A stretch of DNA of 64,000 nt from Marinomonas rhizomae (GTDB lineage: Bacteria; Pseudomonadota; Gammaproteobacteria; Pseudomonadales; Marinomonadaceae): NCBI RefSeq assembly GCF_024397855.1, contig NZ_CP073343.1:1550001-1614000 (forward strand), given 5' to 3'. The notes beneath the pieces were generated by a model. The model saw only the letters and a list, made by a program, of their open reading frames with translations. It had not been told where the DNA came from and made no database searches. This document shows positions 18,139 through 27,100 of this stretch, in pieces. The translations under genes and the position numbers were made by a program. Positions within the stretch are counted from its first letter, which is position 1. The number at the start of each line of letters is the position of its first letter.

Positions 18139-20709
18139 ATGACTTCTACCGTGTCTTTTCTTAATACTAAACCTCATCTAGTGGTAATCGGTAATGGTAT
18201 GGTTGGCCACCATTTTGTCGAGCAAATGATTGCCCAAGGAGGCCATGAAGCATTCCAAATTACGGTGTTTGGTGAAGAGTCGTACTTAGCCTATGACCGT
18301 GTGCATCTAAGTGAATATTTTACAGGCAAAGGTGCAGCGGATTTGGCCATGACAGATGGCTCTTTATATAGCGAACATGGTGTGCGTTATTTTATCAATA
18401 GTTTGGTGACCGAGATTGATCGTGAGGCTAAACAGCTAATATTGCAAAACGGTGAGTCATTATCTTATGAAAAGCTTGTTCTGGCGACGGGTTCTTACCC
18501 ATTTGTTCCGCCCATTCCAGGCCATAAACGTGATAACACCTTTGTTTATCGTACTCTGGATGATTTGGATGCTATTAGAGCCTGTGCAAAAAAAGTGACA
18601 CGAGGCACGGTGGTTGGCGGCGGTTTACTTGGATTGGAAGCGGCTAATGCACTTAAAAACCTTGGCTTGGAAACCAGTGTAGTGGAATTCGCACCGCGTT
18701 TAATGCCTGTTCAATTAGATGAAAAGGGTGGTACGGTTCTGAAAGAAATGATCGAAGGCCTAGATGTGAAGGTGTATACCGACACAGCGACGAAAGAGAT
18801 TGTTGATGGAGAATCTGCTTTTCACCGAATGAATTTTGCTGATGGCTCTCACCTTGAAACCGACCTGATTTTGTTCTCTGCTGGTATTCGCCCGCAGGAT
18901 GCGTTGGCTCATCAGTCCGGTTTAAGCGTGGGTGAGCGTGGTGGTATCAGTGTCAATAATCATTGCCAAACCAGTGATGAGGACATTTATGCCATTGGCG
19001 AATGTGCACTGTGGAATAATCGTATTTTTGGTTTGGTCGCACCGGGTTACGCGATGGCTAAATCTGCCGCTGGGCATTTGTTAGCAGATTTTTTAGGGCA
19101 TGCTGGCGTGACTTTTACTGGCGCAGACATGAGCACTAAATTGAAGCTTTTAGGCTGCGATGTCGGTTCAGTTGGCGATGCACATGCTCAGTCTCAAGGT
19201 TGCAAAGTCTTTGTGTACCAAGATGAAATAAGTCAGAGCTACCGAAAAATGGTGGTCTCTGAAGATGGTAAAAAGCTATTAGGCGCTGTCTTGGTGGGTG
19301 ACAACAGTTATTACGATACCTTGTTGCAATATTATCTCAATGCCATTGATTTACCGGAGCAAGCCCAAGCGCTTATCTTACCAGCGATGGGCGATGCCCC
19401 TGTTGGCTTAGGTGTGGATGCTTTGCCTGCGACAGCATCGATTTGTAGTTGCCATAATGTGTCCAAGCAGGATATTAACGACGCCGTTTGCAATGGGGCT
19501 TTGTCAGTCGGTGATGTGAAAGGTGTAACCAAAGCGGCAACGGGTTGCGGTGGTTGTGCGGCTTTATTGAAAAAAGTCGTCGATAACGAATTGTTGGCGT
19601 TGGGAGTCGAGGTCAGCACCGATATTTGTGAGCACTTTGCTTACACACGCCAAGATTTATACAACCTGGTTAAAATTGGCGAAATCAAAACTTTTAATGA
19701 GCTATTAAAAACACACGGCAAAGGTCACGGCTGTGAAATTTGCAAACCTGCTGTGGGCTCTATTCTTGCCAGTGTTTGGAATGATTATGTGTTGAAAAAA
19801 GAACACATTAGCTTGCAAGACACCAATGATCGCTTCCTTGCCAATATGCAAAAAGACGGAACTTACTCCATTGTGCCGCGTATTCCTGGCGGTGAAATTA
19901 CCCCTGATAGATTGATTGTATTGGGCGAAGTGGCAAAAGAATACGGCTTATACACCAAGGTAACGGGTGGTCAACGTATCGATTTGTTTGGTGCTACTCT
20001 GCCGCAATTACCTGAAATTTGGGAAAAGTTAATTGCTGCGGGTTTTGAAACGGGGCAAGCCTACGGTAAATCTTTGCGAACGGTGAAATCATGTGTGGGC
20101 AGTACTTGGTGCCGTTATGGTGTGAATGACAGCATGAAGATGGCGATCGATCTGGAGAATCGTTACAAGGGATTGCGCTCGCCTCATAAAATAAAATTTG
20201 CGGTGTCTGGTTGTACGCGGGAATGCGCCGAAGCTCAGAGTAAAGACATTGGTGTAATCGCCACAGAAGGCGGTTGGAATCTATATGTGTGTGGTAATGG
20301 TGGTATGAAGCCACGCCACGGAGATTTGTTTGCCAAAGATTTGGACGATGAAACCTTGGTGAAATACATCGACCGGGTATTGATGTTTTACACCAAAACC
20401 GCGGATCGCTTGCAGCGTACTTCTGTTTGGATGGACGGTCTAGAGGGAGGATTGGACTATCTTAAAGAAGTAGTGATTAACGACAAATTAGGCTTATGCG
20501 CAGAACTTGAAGCGAGTATGCAGCACGTTGTAAATACCTTCCAGTGTGAATGGAAAACTACGTTGGACGATCCAGAAGCGATCAAAACTTTCCGCCAATT
20601 TGTGAATTATGAGGGCAGTGATAACAATGTGGTGTTTGTTGAAGAGCGCGATCAAATGCGTCCAGCAACCGAATCAGAAAAACAGCAATTAATTGCGAAG
20701 GTAGGTTAA
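18139..20709 (+). CDS. nirB: Assimilatory nitrite reductase [NAD(P)H], large subunit
   Basis: Reduces nitrite to ammonium with six electrons from NAD(P)H in the cytoplasm. 856 residues: FAD domain (VIGNGMVGHHFVEQ), NAD domain (VVGGGLLGLEAANAL), a BFD-like [2Fe-2S] domain with cysteines in SICSCHNVSKQDI and TGCGGC (about 435-480), and the C-terminal sulfite/nitrite-reductase part. Its siroheme/[4Fe-4S] ligands are C-x5-C (CVGSTWC) and C-x3-C (CTREC). No residue loss is visible. nirD follows after 4 bp. Confidence 0.96.
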   Translation: MTSTVSFLNTKPHLVVIGNGMVGHHFVEQMIAQGGHEAFQITVFGEESYLAYDRVHLSEYFTGKGAADLAMTDGSLYSEHGVRYFINSLVTEIDREAKQLILQNGESLSYEKLVLATGSYPFVPPIPGHKRDNTFVYRTLDDLDAIRACAKKVTRGTVVGGGLLGLEAANALKNLGLETSVVEFAPRLMPVQLDEKGGTVLKEMIEGLDVKVYTDTATKEIVDGESAFHRMNFADGSHLETDLILFSAGIRPQDALAHQSGLSVGERGGISVNNHCQTSDEDIYAIGECALWNNRIFGLVAPGYAMAKSAAGHLLADFLGHAGVTFTGADMSTKLKLLGCDVGSVGDAHAQSQGCKVFVYQDEISQSYRKMVVSEDGKKLLGAVLVGDNSYYDTLLQYYLNAIDLPEQAQALILPAMGDAPVGLGVDALPATASICSCHNVSKQDINDAVCNGALSVGDVKGVTKAATGCGGCAALLKKVVDNELLALGVEVSTDICEHFAYTRQDLYNLVKIGEIKTFNELLKTHGKGHGCEICKPAVGSILASVWNDYVLKKEHISLQDTNDRFLANMQKDGTYSIVPRIPGGEITPDRLIVLGEVAKEYGLYTKVTGGQRIDLFGATLPQLPEIWEKLIAAGFETGQAYGKSLRTVKSCVGSTWCRYGVNDSMKMAIDLENRYKGLRSPHKIKFAVSGCTRECAEAQSKDIGVIATEGGWNLYVCGNGGMKPRHGDLFAKDLDDETLVKYIDRVLMFYTKTADRLQRTSVWMDGLEGGLDYLKEVVINDKLGLCAELEASMQHVVNTFQCEWKTTLDDPEAIKTFRQFVNYEGSDNNVVFVEERDQMRPATESEKQQLIAKVG

Positions 20710-20713
20710 TACG

Positions 20714-21046
20714 ATGACGATGCCATGGAAGTTAATTTGTAAACAAGAAGACTTGGTTGAAGGTGCTGGAGTCGCTGCTATGGTAAATGGCGAGCAAGTG
20801 GCGATTTTTTATATTCCTGAATCCGAGAATAAAGTATTTGCCATCGGAAATTGGGATCCTGTCGGCAAGGCGAATGTTTTGTCCCGAGGCCTAGTCGCCC
20901 ATTTACAGGCGCAATGGGTAGTGGCCAGTCCTTTGTATAAGCAGCATTTCGTATTGTCATCGGGTCAATGTCTTGAAGAAACTGTTCAGGTGCCCCATTG
21001 GCCAGCCAAATTAGAAGACGGTAATGTATTTGTTGCGGCACACTAA
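20714..21046 (+). CDS. nirD: Nitrite reductase small subunit NirD
   Basis: 110 residues with the Rieske-like fold of NirD but without the C-x-H...C-x2-H iron ligands, as is normal for this subunit. The patterns KVFAIGNWDPVGKANVLSRGLV and VASPLYKQHFVL are diagnostic. Required for NirB activity in enterobacteria. Immediately follows nirB. Confidence 0.93.
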   Translation: MTMPWKLICKQEDLVEGAGVAAMVNGEQVAIFYIPESENKVFAIGNWDPVGKANVLSRGLVAHLQAQWVVASPLYKQHFVLSSGQCLEETVQVPHWPAKLEDGNVFVAAH

Positions 21047-21189
21047 TCAAAAAGCGGCGCACCAAAATGATCTCTCTGCACTGTTTGAACGCTTCGTATC
21101 GCTGGTATTTTATAGCTTATTCGAAGAGAGTCAGTTGCAAGCCTAGCAAAGCTTAGTCATGGCCAGCTTAATGTGTTTTTTTAAAAGTT

Positions 21190-21203
21190 GGCTTACTAAT
21201 TGC
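21190..21203 (+). promoter_or_regulatory. Sigma-54 promoter of nasA
   Basis: TTGGCTT-N5-TTGCTTT with GG at 21190-21191 and GC at 21202-21203, 10 bp apart. It would start transcription near 21215 and produce a 140-nt leader before nasA. It gives the nasA-trpD2-mobA unit its own nitrogen-controlled promoter, separate from the importer/nirBD unit. Confidence 0.72.
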
Positions 21204-21222
21204 TTTATATAGATTACTGATG

Positions 21223-21284
21223 CACCGTAAACCGACGATGGCTTACACATAAAGCATACAGATATTACAAAAGGCAACGAGGCC
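21223..21284 (+). promoter_or_regulatory. Putative NasT RNA target in the nasA leader
   Basis: Hairpin at 21273-21284, GGC-(AACGAG)-GCC, has a hexaloop with A1 and G4 and overlaps the 5' arm of the following terminator, as in the importer leader. The upstream partner is less clear. The best candidate is CACCGT-(AAACCG)-ACGATG at 21223-21240, a hexaloop with A1 but C at position 4 and one stem mismatch. The 32-nt linker is longer than in the first leader. Confidence 0.6.
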
Positions 21285-21326
21285 CAATCACTTTTTTAGA
21301 AAAGTGATTGGGCCTTTTTTGTTTTT
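21280..21326 (+). terminator. Leader terminator (attenuator) upstream of nasA
   Basis: A perfect 16-bp stem, 21280-21295 with 21300-21315 (AGGCCCAATCACTTTT and its complement), 4-nt loop, then a T-rich tract. It ends 28 bp before the nasA ATG. It can also stop read-through from nirD. Confidence 0.93.
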
Positions 21327-21354
21327 AAAAAAGTGAAAAGCGCGAGGTAGGTCC

Positions 21355-24054
21355 ATGATGACAACAATGAAGACAGCAGCCAGCGTAAAAACGACCTGTC
21401 CATATTGCGGTGTTGGTTGTGGTGTAAATTTGACTCTTCCACATTCGGCAAGCGAAGCCGTTCCTCCTGTGTCTGGTGATGAGGGCCATCCCGCGAATTT
21501 TGGTCGTTTGTGTGTGAAAGGCAGCAGTCTTGCGCAAACGATCCAATCAGATGATCGTTTATTAACGCCCATGGTAGATGGTCAATCTGTCGCCTGGGGG
21601 GCAGCCATTGAAACAGTGAGCGCGAAAATTGCTCAAGTTGTAAGGGATCATGGCCCTGATGCCTTTGCTTTTTATCTTTCTGGGCAAATTTTGACAGAAG
21701 ATTATTATGTTGCGAATAAACTGGCTAAGGGCTTTATTGGTACAGCCAACGTAGATACCAATTCTCGCTTGTGTATGGCGTCTGCTGTTGTCGGTTATAA
21801 ACGTGCTTTTGGCTCGGACACTGTGCCTTGTAATTATGAAGATCTAGAGCTCTGCGATTTATTGATCATGGTTGGGTCGAACGCCGCATGGACACATCCG
21901 ATTTTATATCAGCGCATTGCTGCTGCGAAAAAACAGCGGCCTAATATGAAAGTGGTGGTAATTGATCCAAGAGAAACGGCGACTTGTGATATTGCAGACC
22001 TGCATTTGGCAATTAAGCCTGGAAGCGACGCGGCGATTTTTTCCTTTTTATTAAGTGATTCTGTTCAGACTGGTATTTTGGATCAGGGCTTTGTTGCGAA
22101 TCATACCAATGGATTTGAGGCTGCTTTAGTAGAGGCGAGCGAATCGACACCAAGCTTATCTTATACCGCAGACTTTTGCGGGATCAGTGAGCAGAATCTA
22201 GCTTGTTTAGCGAGCTGGTGGCGCGATATACCAAAGACAGTCACCTTTTACTCCCAAGGGGTGAATCAGTCTTCCTCTGGCGTTGATAAGTGCAATGCGA
22301 TTATTAATTGTCATTTGGCGACGGGGCGTATTGGTAAAGAAGGTGCAGGGCCTTTTTCTATTACGGGTCAGCCGAACGCCATGGGTGGGCGAGAAGTCGG
22401 TGGTTTGGCCAATCAATTAGCCGCTCATATGGATTTTGCCACACCGGGCGCACAGGATTTGGTGCAGCGCTTTTGGCAAGCGCCGAATATGGCAACAAAG
22501 GACGGTTTAAAAGCTGTCGACTTATTTCAGGCCATGGAGGAAGGTAAGGTCAAAGTGGTGTGGATTATGTCGACTAATCCTATGGTGAGCTTACCTGATA
22601 CCGCTCAAGTCCGACGTGCGCTGGAAAAATGCGAGCTTGTGATTGTCAGTGATTGCAAAGCGCATACTGATACAACCGCCATGGCGGATGTTCTATTTCC
22701 TGCGACGGGCTGGAGTGAAAAAGACGGTACGGTAACGAATTCAGAGCGACGTATTTCTCGCCAACGAGGTTTATTGCCTGCACCAGGTGAAGCCAAGCAT
22801 GATTGGTGGGCAATCTGTGAAGTCGCAAAAAGTTTGGGCTTTCAATCGGCTTTTTCTTATCAAAATGTCTATGAAATTTTTGCTGAGCATGCGGCTTTGT
22901 CGGCGTTCGAAAATAATGGCAGGCGTGATTTTGATATCGGCCATTTTAGCCAGATAAGTAAGGCTGAATATGATGCTTTGACACCAGTGCAATGGCCTGT
23001 ACCAAAAGGTCGACCAGAAGGCACCAAACGCATGTTTGAAGGTGGGCGTTTTTTTACCCCAGACGGCCGAGCACGATTTGTTGCGATCACACCAAGTTTG
23101 CCGAAGTATCAAGCTTCACAAGAATGGCCTTTTACCTTAAATACCGGACGAGTACGCGATCAGTGGCATACCATGACAAGAACCGGAGATGCAGCCTCTT
23201 TGGCTAAGCATACCGCGCAACCTTATGTGGAAATTCATCCCAAGGATGCGAAACGTCTTGGTATTAAAGATAAAGCCTTAGTGCGTCTTACTTCACCGTA
23301 CGGAGAGGCTTTGCTAAAAGCTAAAGTGAGTGGGGCGGTTGTGCCAGATAATGTATTTGCCCCTATTCACTGGACGCAGCAATTTGCCAATGCGTCTGTG
23401 GTATCAAATCTTATCCCGCAAGTGGTTGATCCCTTATCAGGTCAACCGGAATCGAAACATGCTCAGGTTCAGCTCGAAGCGGTTAGTGATATTTGCTATG
23501 GCTTGCTTGTTTCGGCAGTGCCGCTTGTTTTATCAGAGTGCCTGTATTGGTGCCAAGTACCTTCTGAGCAAGGTTTTCACTACGAAGTAGTTTGGCCAAA
23601 TGGGCAAACACTAGCTTCTTTGAAGGCAATATATATAGAGCAGAGTAAAGGTTTGGCAGAAAGGGTTGAGTGGTTGGAATATTCGAACCCCGTTACGCAG
23701 CAAATTCGATTGGCCAAGTTGATGGATCAAAAACTTACTTTGCTTATGTATTTGCATCCTCAGCCTGAATCCGTCATGGCGGATTGGCTTATTTCTAAAT
23801 TAGAGATAAACACGTCGTTATCATTACAAGATCGTTTAGCTATTCTGGTGGGCTCTCCCGCTAATATGGAAGATAAAGGAGAGATCGTTTGTTCTTGCTA
23901 CCAAGTTGGTAGTAAGCAGATTGAAAAGGCGATTGCGTCTGGTATTTGTTCCGTCGATGAATTAGGGGGCAAGCTAAAATGCGGTACCAATTGTGGTTCT
24001 TGCCTTCCTGAATTAAAGCGCTTTATTCCCACTGTGGCGGAGTTATCGGTATGA
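21355..24054 (+). CDS. nasA: Assimilatory nitrate reductase catalytic subunit
   Basis: Cytoplasmic molybdopterin (bis-MGD) enzyme reducing nitrate to nitrite; 899 residues. The N-terminal [4Fe-4S] motif is CPYCGVGCGV (about 16-25) with the fourth Cys in GRLCVKG. Mo-bis-MGD domains follow (DTNSRLCMASAVVGYKRAFG contains the likely Mo-ligand Cys). The C-terminal cofactor cap contains 'GRVRDQWHTMTRTG'. A C-terminal BFD-like [2Fe-2S] domain (CSCYQVGSKQIEKAI ... CGTNCGSC) extends the protein compared with short NasA forms. The AGGTAGG ribosome site precedes the first ATG. The stop overlaps the next gene (ATGA). Confidence 0.95.
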   Translation: MMTTMKTAASVKTTCPYCGVGCGVNLTLPHSASEAVPPVSGDEGHPANFGRLCVKGSSLAQTIQSDDRLLTPMVDGQSVAWGAAIETVSAKIAQVVRDHGPDAFAFYLSGQILTEDYYVANKLAKGFIGTANVDTNSRLCMASAVVGYKRAFGSDTVPCNYEDLELCDLLIMVGSNAAWTHPILYQRIAAAKKQRPNMKVVVIDPRETATCDIADLHLAIKPGSDAAIFSFLLSDSVQTGILDQGFVANHTNGFEAALVEASESTPSLSYTADFCGISEQNLACLASWWRDIPKTVTFYSQGVNQSSSGVDKCNAIINCHLATGRIGKEGAGPFSITGQPNAMGGREVGGLANQLAAHMDFATPGAQDLVQRFWQAPNMATKDGLKAVDLFQAMEEGKVKVVWIMSTNPMVSLPDTAQVRRALEKCELVIVSDCKAHTDTTAMADVLFPATGWSEKDGTVTNSERRISRQRGLLPAPGEAKHDWWAICEVAKSLGFQSAFSYQNVYEIFAEHAALSAFENNGRRDFDIGHFSQISKAEYDALTPVQWPVPKGRPEGTKRMFEGGRFFTPDGRARFVAITPSLPKYQASQEWPFTLNTGRVRDQWHTMTRTGDAASLAKHTAQPYVEIHPKDAKRLGIKDKALVRLTSPYGEALLKAKVSGAVVPDNVFAPIHWTQQFANASVVSNLIPQVVDPLSGQPESKHAQVQLEAVSDICYGLLVSAVPLVLSECLYWCQVPSEQGFHYEVVWPNGQTLASLKAIYIEQSKGLAERVEWLEYSNPVTQQIRLAKLMDQKLTLLMYLHPQPESVMADWLISKLEINTSLSLQDRLAILVGSPANMEDKGEIVCSCYQVGSKQIEKAIASGICSVDELGGKLKCGTNCGSCLPELKRFIPTVAELSV

Positions 24055-25085
24055 CTGGCAGAGCAACTATTAGAAGGGTAATTAGAACGGCCAATGATTT
24101 TACCCAATATGTAAAAATTTTAGGGCGAGGCAAAAAGGGCGCACGCAGTTTGACGGTGGAAGAGGCTGAACATGCCATGAGTTTGATGCTGTCTGGTAAG
24201 GTAGCGCCAGAACAGTCTGGTGCATTCTGGATGTTGATTCGAATTCGTGAAGAGACAGTAGAAGAAACTGTTGGTTTTACCAAGGCGACAAGAGACTATT
24301 TGTCGAAGAAAGAATCATTGGGAATTAAGGTTGATTTGGATTGGCCTGCTTATGCTGGTAAGCGCAATGAGTTGCCTTGGTTTTTGCTGGCGGCGCTTGC
24401 ACTTGCTAATACAGGGATCAAAATTGTGATGCATGGACATACGTTTGAAGGGGAAAATCGAATGTATGTAGAGCATGCTATTAATCAATTGGGCTTAGCT
24501 GTTTGTCATTCTAGGACTCAGTTAACACAAGAGCTTGAAGTTAGGTGTTTTGCTTATATGCCGTTGGCTGAAGTAGATAAAAAGTTAGGCGGCATGATGG
24601 ATCTTAAGTACGTATTGGGTTTGCGCTCGCCTGTAAACACGGTTGTACGTATGATGAATCCATTTTCAGCTGATCATAGTGTGCATGGGGTGTTTCATCG
24701 TGGTTATGATCAGCTTCATCTTTCTGCTTGTGAGCAATTAGGTGATGCGTCGGTGTTGGTATTTCGTGGCGGCAATGGTGAAACAGAAGTGAATCCTGAG
24801 CGAGATGTCACCTTGGGTAAGTGGCAAAATGGCGTAGCCAGTTGGTCTGATTGGCCAAAAGCTGAACAAGAACATAAGCGCTTAAAAGACAATTTGGATT
24901 TGTCGCGATTGACGGATCATTGGCGTGGAGATCAACTTGATCAATTTGGCGAGCAAGCGGTTCGACAAACCATTGCGTCAGTTGCCGGACTTCTTTATGG
25001 TGTGACTTCCCATGAAGAGTGTCTTGTTTTGGCTGATGAAATTTGGGCCAAACGAGACAAAAGGTATTTTGATACTGTTTTGTAG
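24051..25085 (+). CDS. TrpD2/YbiB-like glycosyltransferase-family protein
   Basis: 344 residues with the anthranilate phosphoribosyltransferase fold: an N-terminal helical domain (FTQYVKILGRGKKGARSLTVEEAEHAMSLMLSGKVAPEQSGAFWMLIRIREETVEE) and a C-terminal domain. The catalytic glycine-rich PRPP loop of TrpD is not evident; 'GHTFEGENRMY' stands at that place. It therefore belongs to the TrpD2/YbiB group, for which E. coli YbiB is described as a nucleic-acid-binding protein rather than an enzyme. The ATGA overlap with nasA ties it to nitrate assimilation here. Its role there is unknown. Confidence 0.85.
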   Translation: MTGRATIRRVIRTANDFTQYVKILGRGKKGARSLTVEEAEHAMSLMLSGKVAPEQSGAFWMLIRIREETVEETVGFTKATRDYLSKKESLGIKVDLDWPAYAGKRNELPWFLLAALALANTGIKIVMHGHTFEGENRMYVEHAINQLGLAVCHSRTQLTQELEVRCFAYMPLAEVDKKLGGMMDLKYVLGLRSPVNTVVRMMNPFSADHSVHGVFHRGYDQLHLSACEQLGDASVLVFRGGNGETEVNPERDVTLGKWQNGVASWSDWPKAEQEHKRLKDNLDLSRLTDHWRGDQLDQFGEQAVRQTIASVAGLLYGVTSHEECLVLADEIWAKRDKRYFDTVL

Positions 25086-25098
25086 AAGAGAAAGTAGT

Positions 25099-25674
25099 AT
25101 GGCGTTTATATCTTTATCAGCAGCAGTGCTTGCTGGTGGAAAAGCAGAGCGAATGTCTCGTCAAGATAAAGGTTTGCTGTTTTTTCAGGATGAACCAATG
25201 GCGTTATCGGTAGCCCGAGCTTTGCAGCAAGTTGCTGAAAGAGTGTTTATCAATGCCAACCGAAATTTTGAAGCTTATGCAAAGCTTGGTTATGAAGTGG
25301 TTGCCGATGATCAAGATCATCAAGGGAAAGGGCCATTATCTGGCTTATTGACTTGTTTAGCTTTTGCGCAAACATCGCACCTAGTGATCTCTCCTTGCGA
25401 TACGCCTCGTATTAGTAGTGCTGCATTTGTGAAGCTGACAGCAGCCTGTCGATTATCGCCAGAAAAAATTCATTATTTAAGTAATGCTGCTGATGCTCAT
25501 CCTTTGCATGCCATCCTGCCTGTAGAGGCCACGCTTAATGCTTTGACGTCTTTTTTAGATAAGGAGCAGAGACATAGCGTTTTGAAATTTTATGAGGCGT
25601 TTGGCTGTCAATCAGTTGCTTGGGAGGACAGCTCCGAGTTGTTAAATGTTAATACGCCTGATGAGTTAGCTTAA
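25099..25674 (+). CDS. mobA: Molybdenum cofactor guanylyltransferase MobA
   Basis: Links GMP to molybdopterin, making the MGD form of the cofactor needed by NasA. 191 residues from the ATG at 25099, which follows an AGAAGAGAAAG ribosome site. The longer in-frame start at 25012 lies inside the previous gene. The nucleotide-binding signature LAGGKAERMSRQDKGLL, the DDQDHQGKGPLSGLL block and 'SPCDTPRIS' are typical. Its place at the end of the nasA unit is functionally coherent. Confidence 0.92.
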   Translation: MAFISLSAAVLAGGKAERMSRQDKGLLFFQDEPMALSVARALQQVAERVFINANRNFEAYAKLGYEVVADDQDHQGKGPLSGLLTCLAFAQTSHLVISPCDTPRISSAAFVKLTAACRLSPEKIHYLSNAADAHPLHAILPVEATLNALTSFLDKEQRHSVLKFYEAFGCQSVAWEDSSELLNVNTPDELA

Positions 25675-25692
25675 ACTTATCAATAATTGTTT

Positions 25693-26433
25693 TTAGGATT
25701 GGCTCATCGATTCAATGTCTAAGTGATAAGATTCGCCATCTTCTTTGTGCTCTAACTTGACCAATAAGTAGTCAAATTTTGGTGCAAACCAAAATGATGT
25801 CTTTTTGCCTTTTTCTAGATTGTCGGTTCGGATAATTTTAATCGCAGAAACTCGACCAAGTTTGGTGTTGATTGTTTCCATTTTATCGCGTTTGAAACGC
25901 CAGTTTTTAATATAGCCGCCGTCTGCGATCTGATAATCGAAGTCATTTTTACCCATTTTTAGATCTTGTCTAACTTGCAGTTGGATAGACAGTTTGTCTA
26001 ATGTTTTTGGGTTGATTGAAAGGTTCCAAGGTTTGTCTTTGACATCATTTTGGACAAGGTGGTTTTCCCAATCAAACGTGAGTATCGCGCTTCTCTTTTT
26101 TCCTAGTGCTGAACTTTGGTATTCGTATTTTGTTGGAATGATTTGGTGGTCTTCAACGTAAAAAATGGATGACTCATTAAGTGAAGCAATCATGCTGTCT
26201 GCGGTAAATACAAATTGCCACAAATTGTCTGATTTTTGGGATAAGGTTTGTTTGCCTTCTACTTTTAGACTAATGCCTTTTTTCCAGATGGTACTGTAAA
26301 CAGCGGAATAAGGTTTGAGGAAGGTTTTTTGAGATGTGGTTTCGGTGGCGTTTACCTTCATTGAGGAAAGAGAAAGTATGGGGATACTCATAAAAATGGC
26401 CATTAAAAACATTGGGGTTTTACGAGTTCTCAT
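25693..26433 (-). CDS. DUF3108 domain-containing exported protein
   Basis: 246 residues with an N-terminal signal sequence (MFLMAIFMSIPILSLSSMKVNA). The mature beta-rich domain starts FLKPYSAVYSTIWKKGISLKVEGKQTL and contains the DUF3108 pattern of a lipocalin-like barrel. Function not established. It is the last gene of purM-purN-DUF3108, the same order seen in several marine gammaproteobacteria as far as I recall. The gap to purN is 13 bp. Confidence 0.85.
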   Translation of the reverse strand: MRTRKTPMFLMAIFMSIPILSLSSMKVNATETTSQKTFLKPYSAVYSTIWKKGISLKVEGKQTLSQKSDNLWQFVFTADSMIASLNESSIFYVEDHQIIPTKYEYQSSALGKKRSAILTFDWENHLVQNDVKDKPWNLSINPKTLDKLSIQLQVRQDLKMGKNDFDYQIADGGYIKNWRFKRDKMETINTKLGRVSAIKIIRTDNLEKGKKTSFWFAPKFDYLLVKLEHKEDGESYHLDIESMSQS

Positions 26434-26446
26434 ACTTTCTCCTACA

Positions 26447-27100
26447 TCATGTTAGAGCTTTGTTATAAAGAATGCCGCTTTCAGGGAGGACATTGTTATC
26501 AAAAAAAGCCGTTCCGTCATGGAATGTTAATCTTTCTTCACTGAACCATTTTACAGCCAATGGATAGATAATATGTTCTAAAGAGTGAACTTTACTAGCT
26601 AAAGTTTCTGCTGTTTCTGTATGTGCGATTTCCGTGCTTGCTTGAAGGATAACGGCACCAGCATCCAGTTCAGGGCTAACGAAATGTACCGAAACCCCAT
26701 GCTCTTTTTCGTTGGCATCAATTGCGCGCTGATGTGTGTTCAAACCTTTGTATTTTGGAAGCAAAGAGGGGTGAATGTTTAGCATTCTACCTTCAAAATG
26801 TTTCGCAAAAGTTTCAGTTAAAATACGCATGAATCCAGCAAGAACGACCAACTTTGGTTGGTATTGATCGATAAGTGCTTGTAGCTCAGCATCGAATTCT
26901 TCTCGGCTATCAAATGACTTATGGTTAAGAGTGTGCGTTGGTATACCCACCGCTTTAGCTCTTTCTAGGCCATAAGCTTCTGCTTTGTTACTAATAACAG
27001 CACAGATCTTGATATTAAGTAGTCCTTGCAAGCTTTGATCAATCAAAGCTTGCAAGTTGCTGCCGCTGCCAGAAATTAAGACAACGATAGGAAAACTCAT
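26447..27100 (-). CDS. purN: Phosphoribosylglycinamide formyltransferase PurN
   Basis: Transfers a formyl group from 10-formyl-THF to GAR in de novo purine synthesis. 217 residues. The N-terminal phosphate loop is [16 protein letters not shown]; the formyl-THF active site is FMRILTETF, the catalytic block [20 protein letters not shown] (Asn, His) and [15 protein letters not shown] (Asp). The start overlaps the purM stop by 4 bp. Confidence 0.96.
   Translation of the reverse strand: MSFPIVVLISGSGSNLQALIDQSLQGLLNIKICAVISNKAEAYGLERAKAVGIPTHTLNHKSFDSREEFDAELQALIDQYQPKLVVLAGFMRILTETFAKHFEGRMLNIHPSLLPKYKGLNTHQRAIDANEKEHGVSVHFVSPELDAGAVILQASTEIAHTETAETLASKVHSLEHIIYPLAVKWFSEERLTFHDGTAFFDNNVLPESGILYNKALT

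Noticed and set aside
24051..25085. Possible anthranilate phosphoribosyltransferase TrpD
   Set aside because: The glycine-rich PRPP-binding loop of TrpD is not visible and the gene is in a nitrate cluster, not a trp operon; TrpD2/YbiB-like is the better call.
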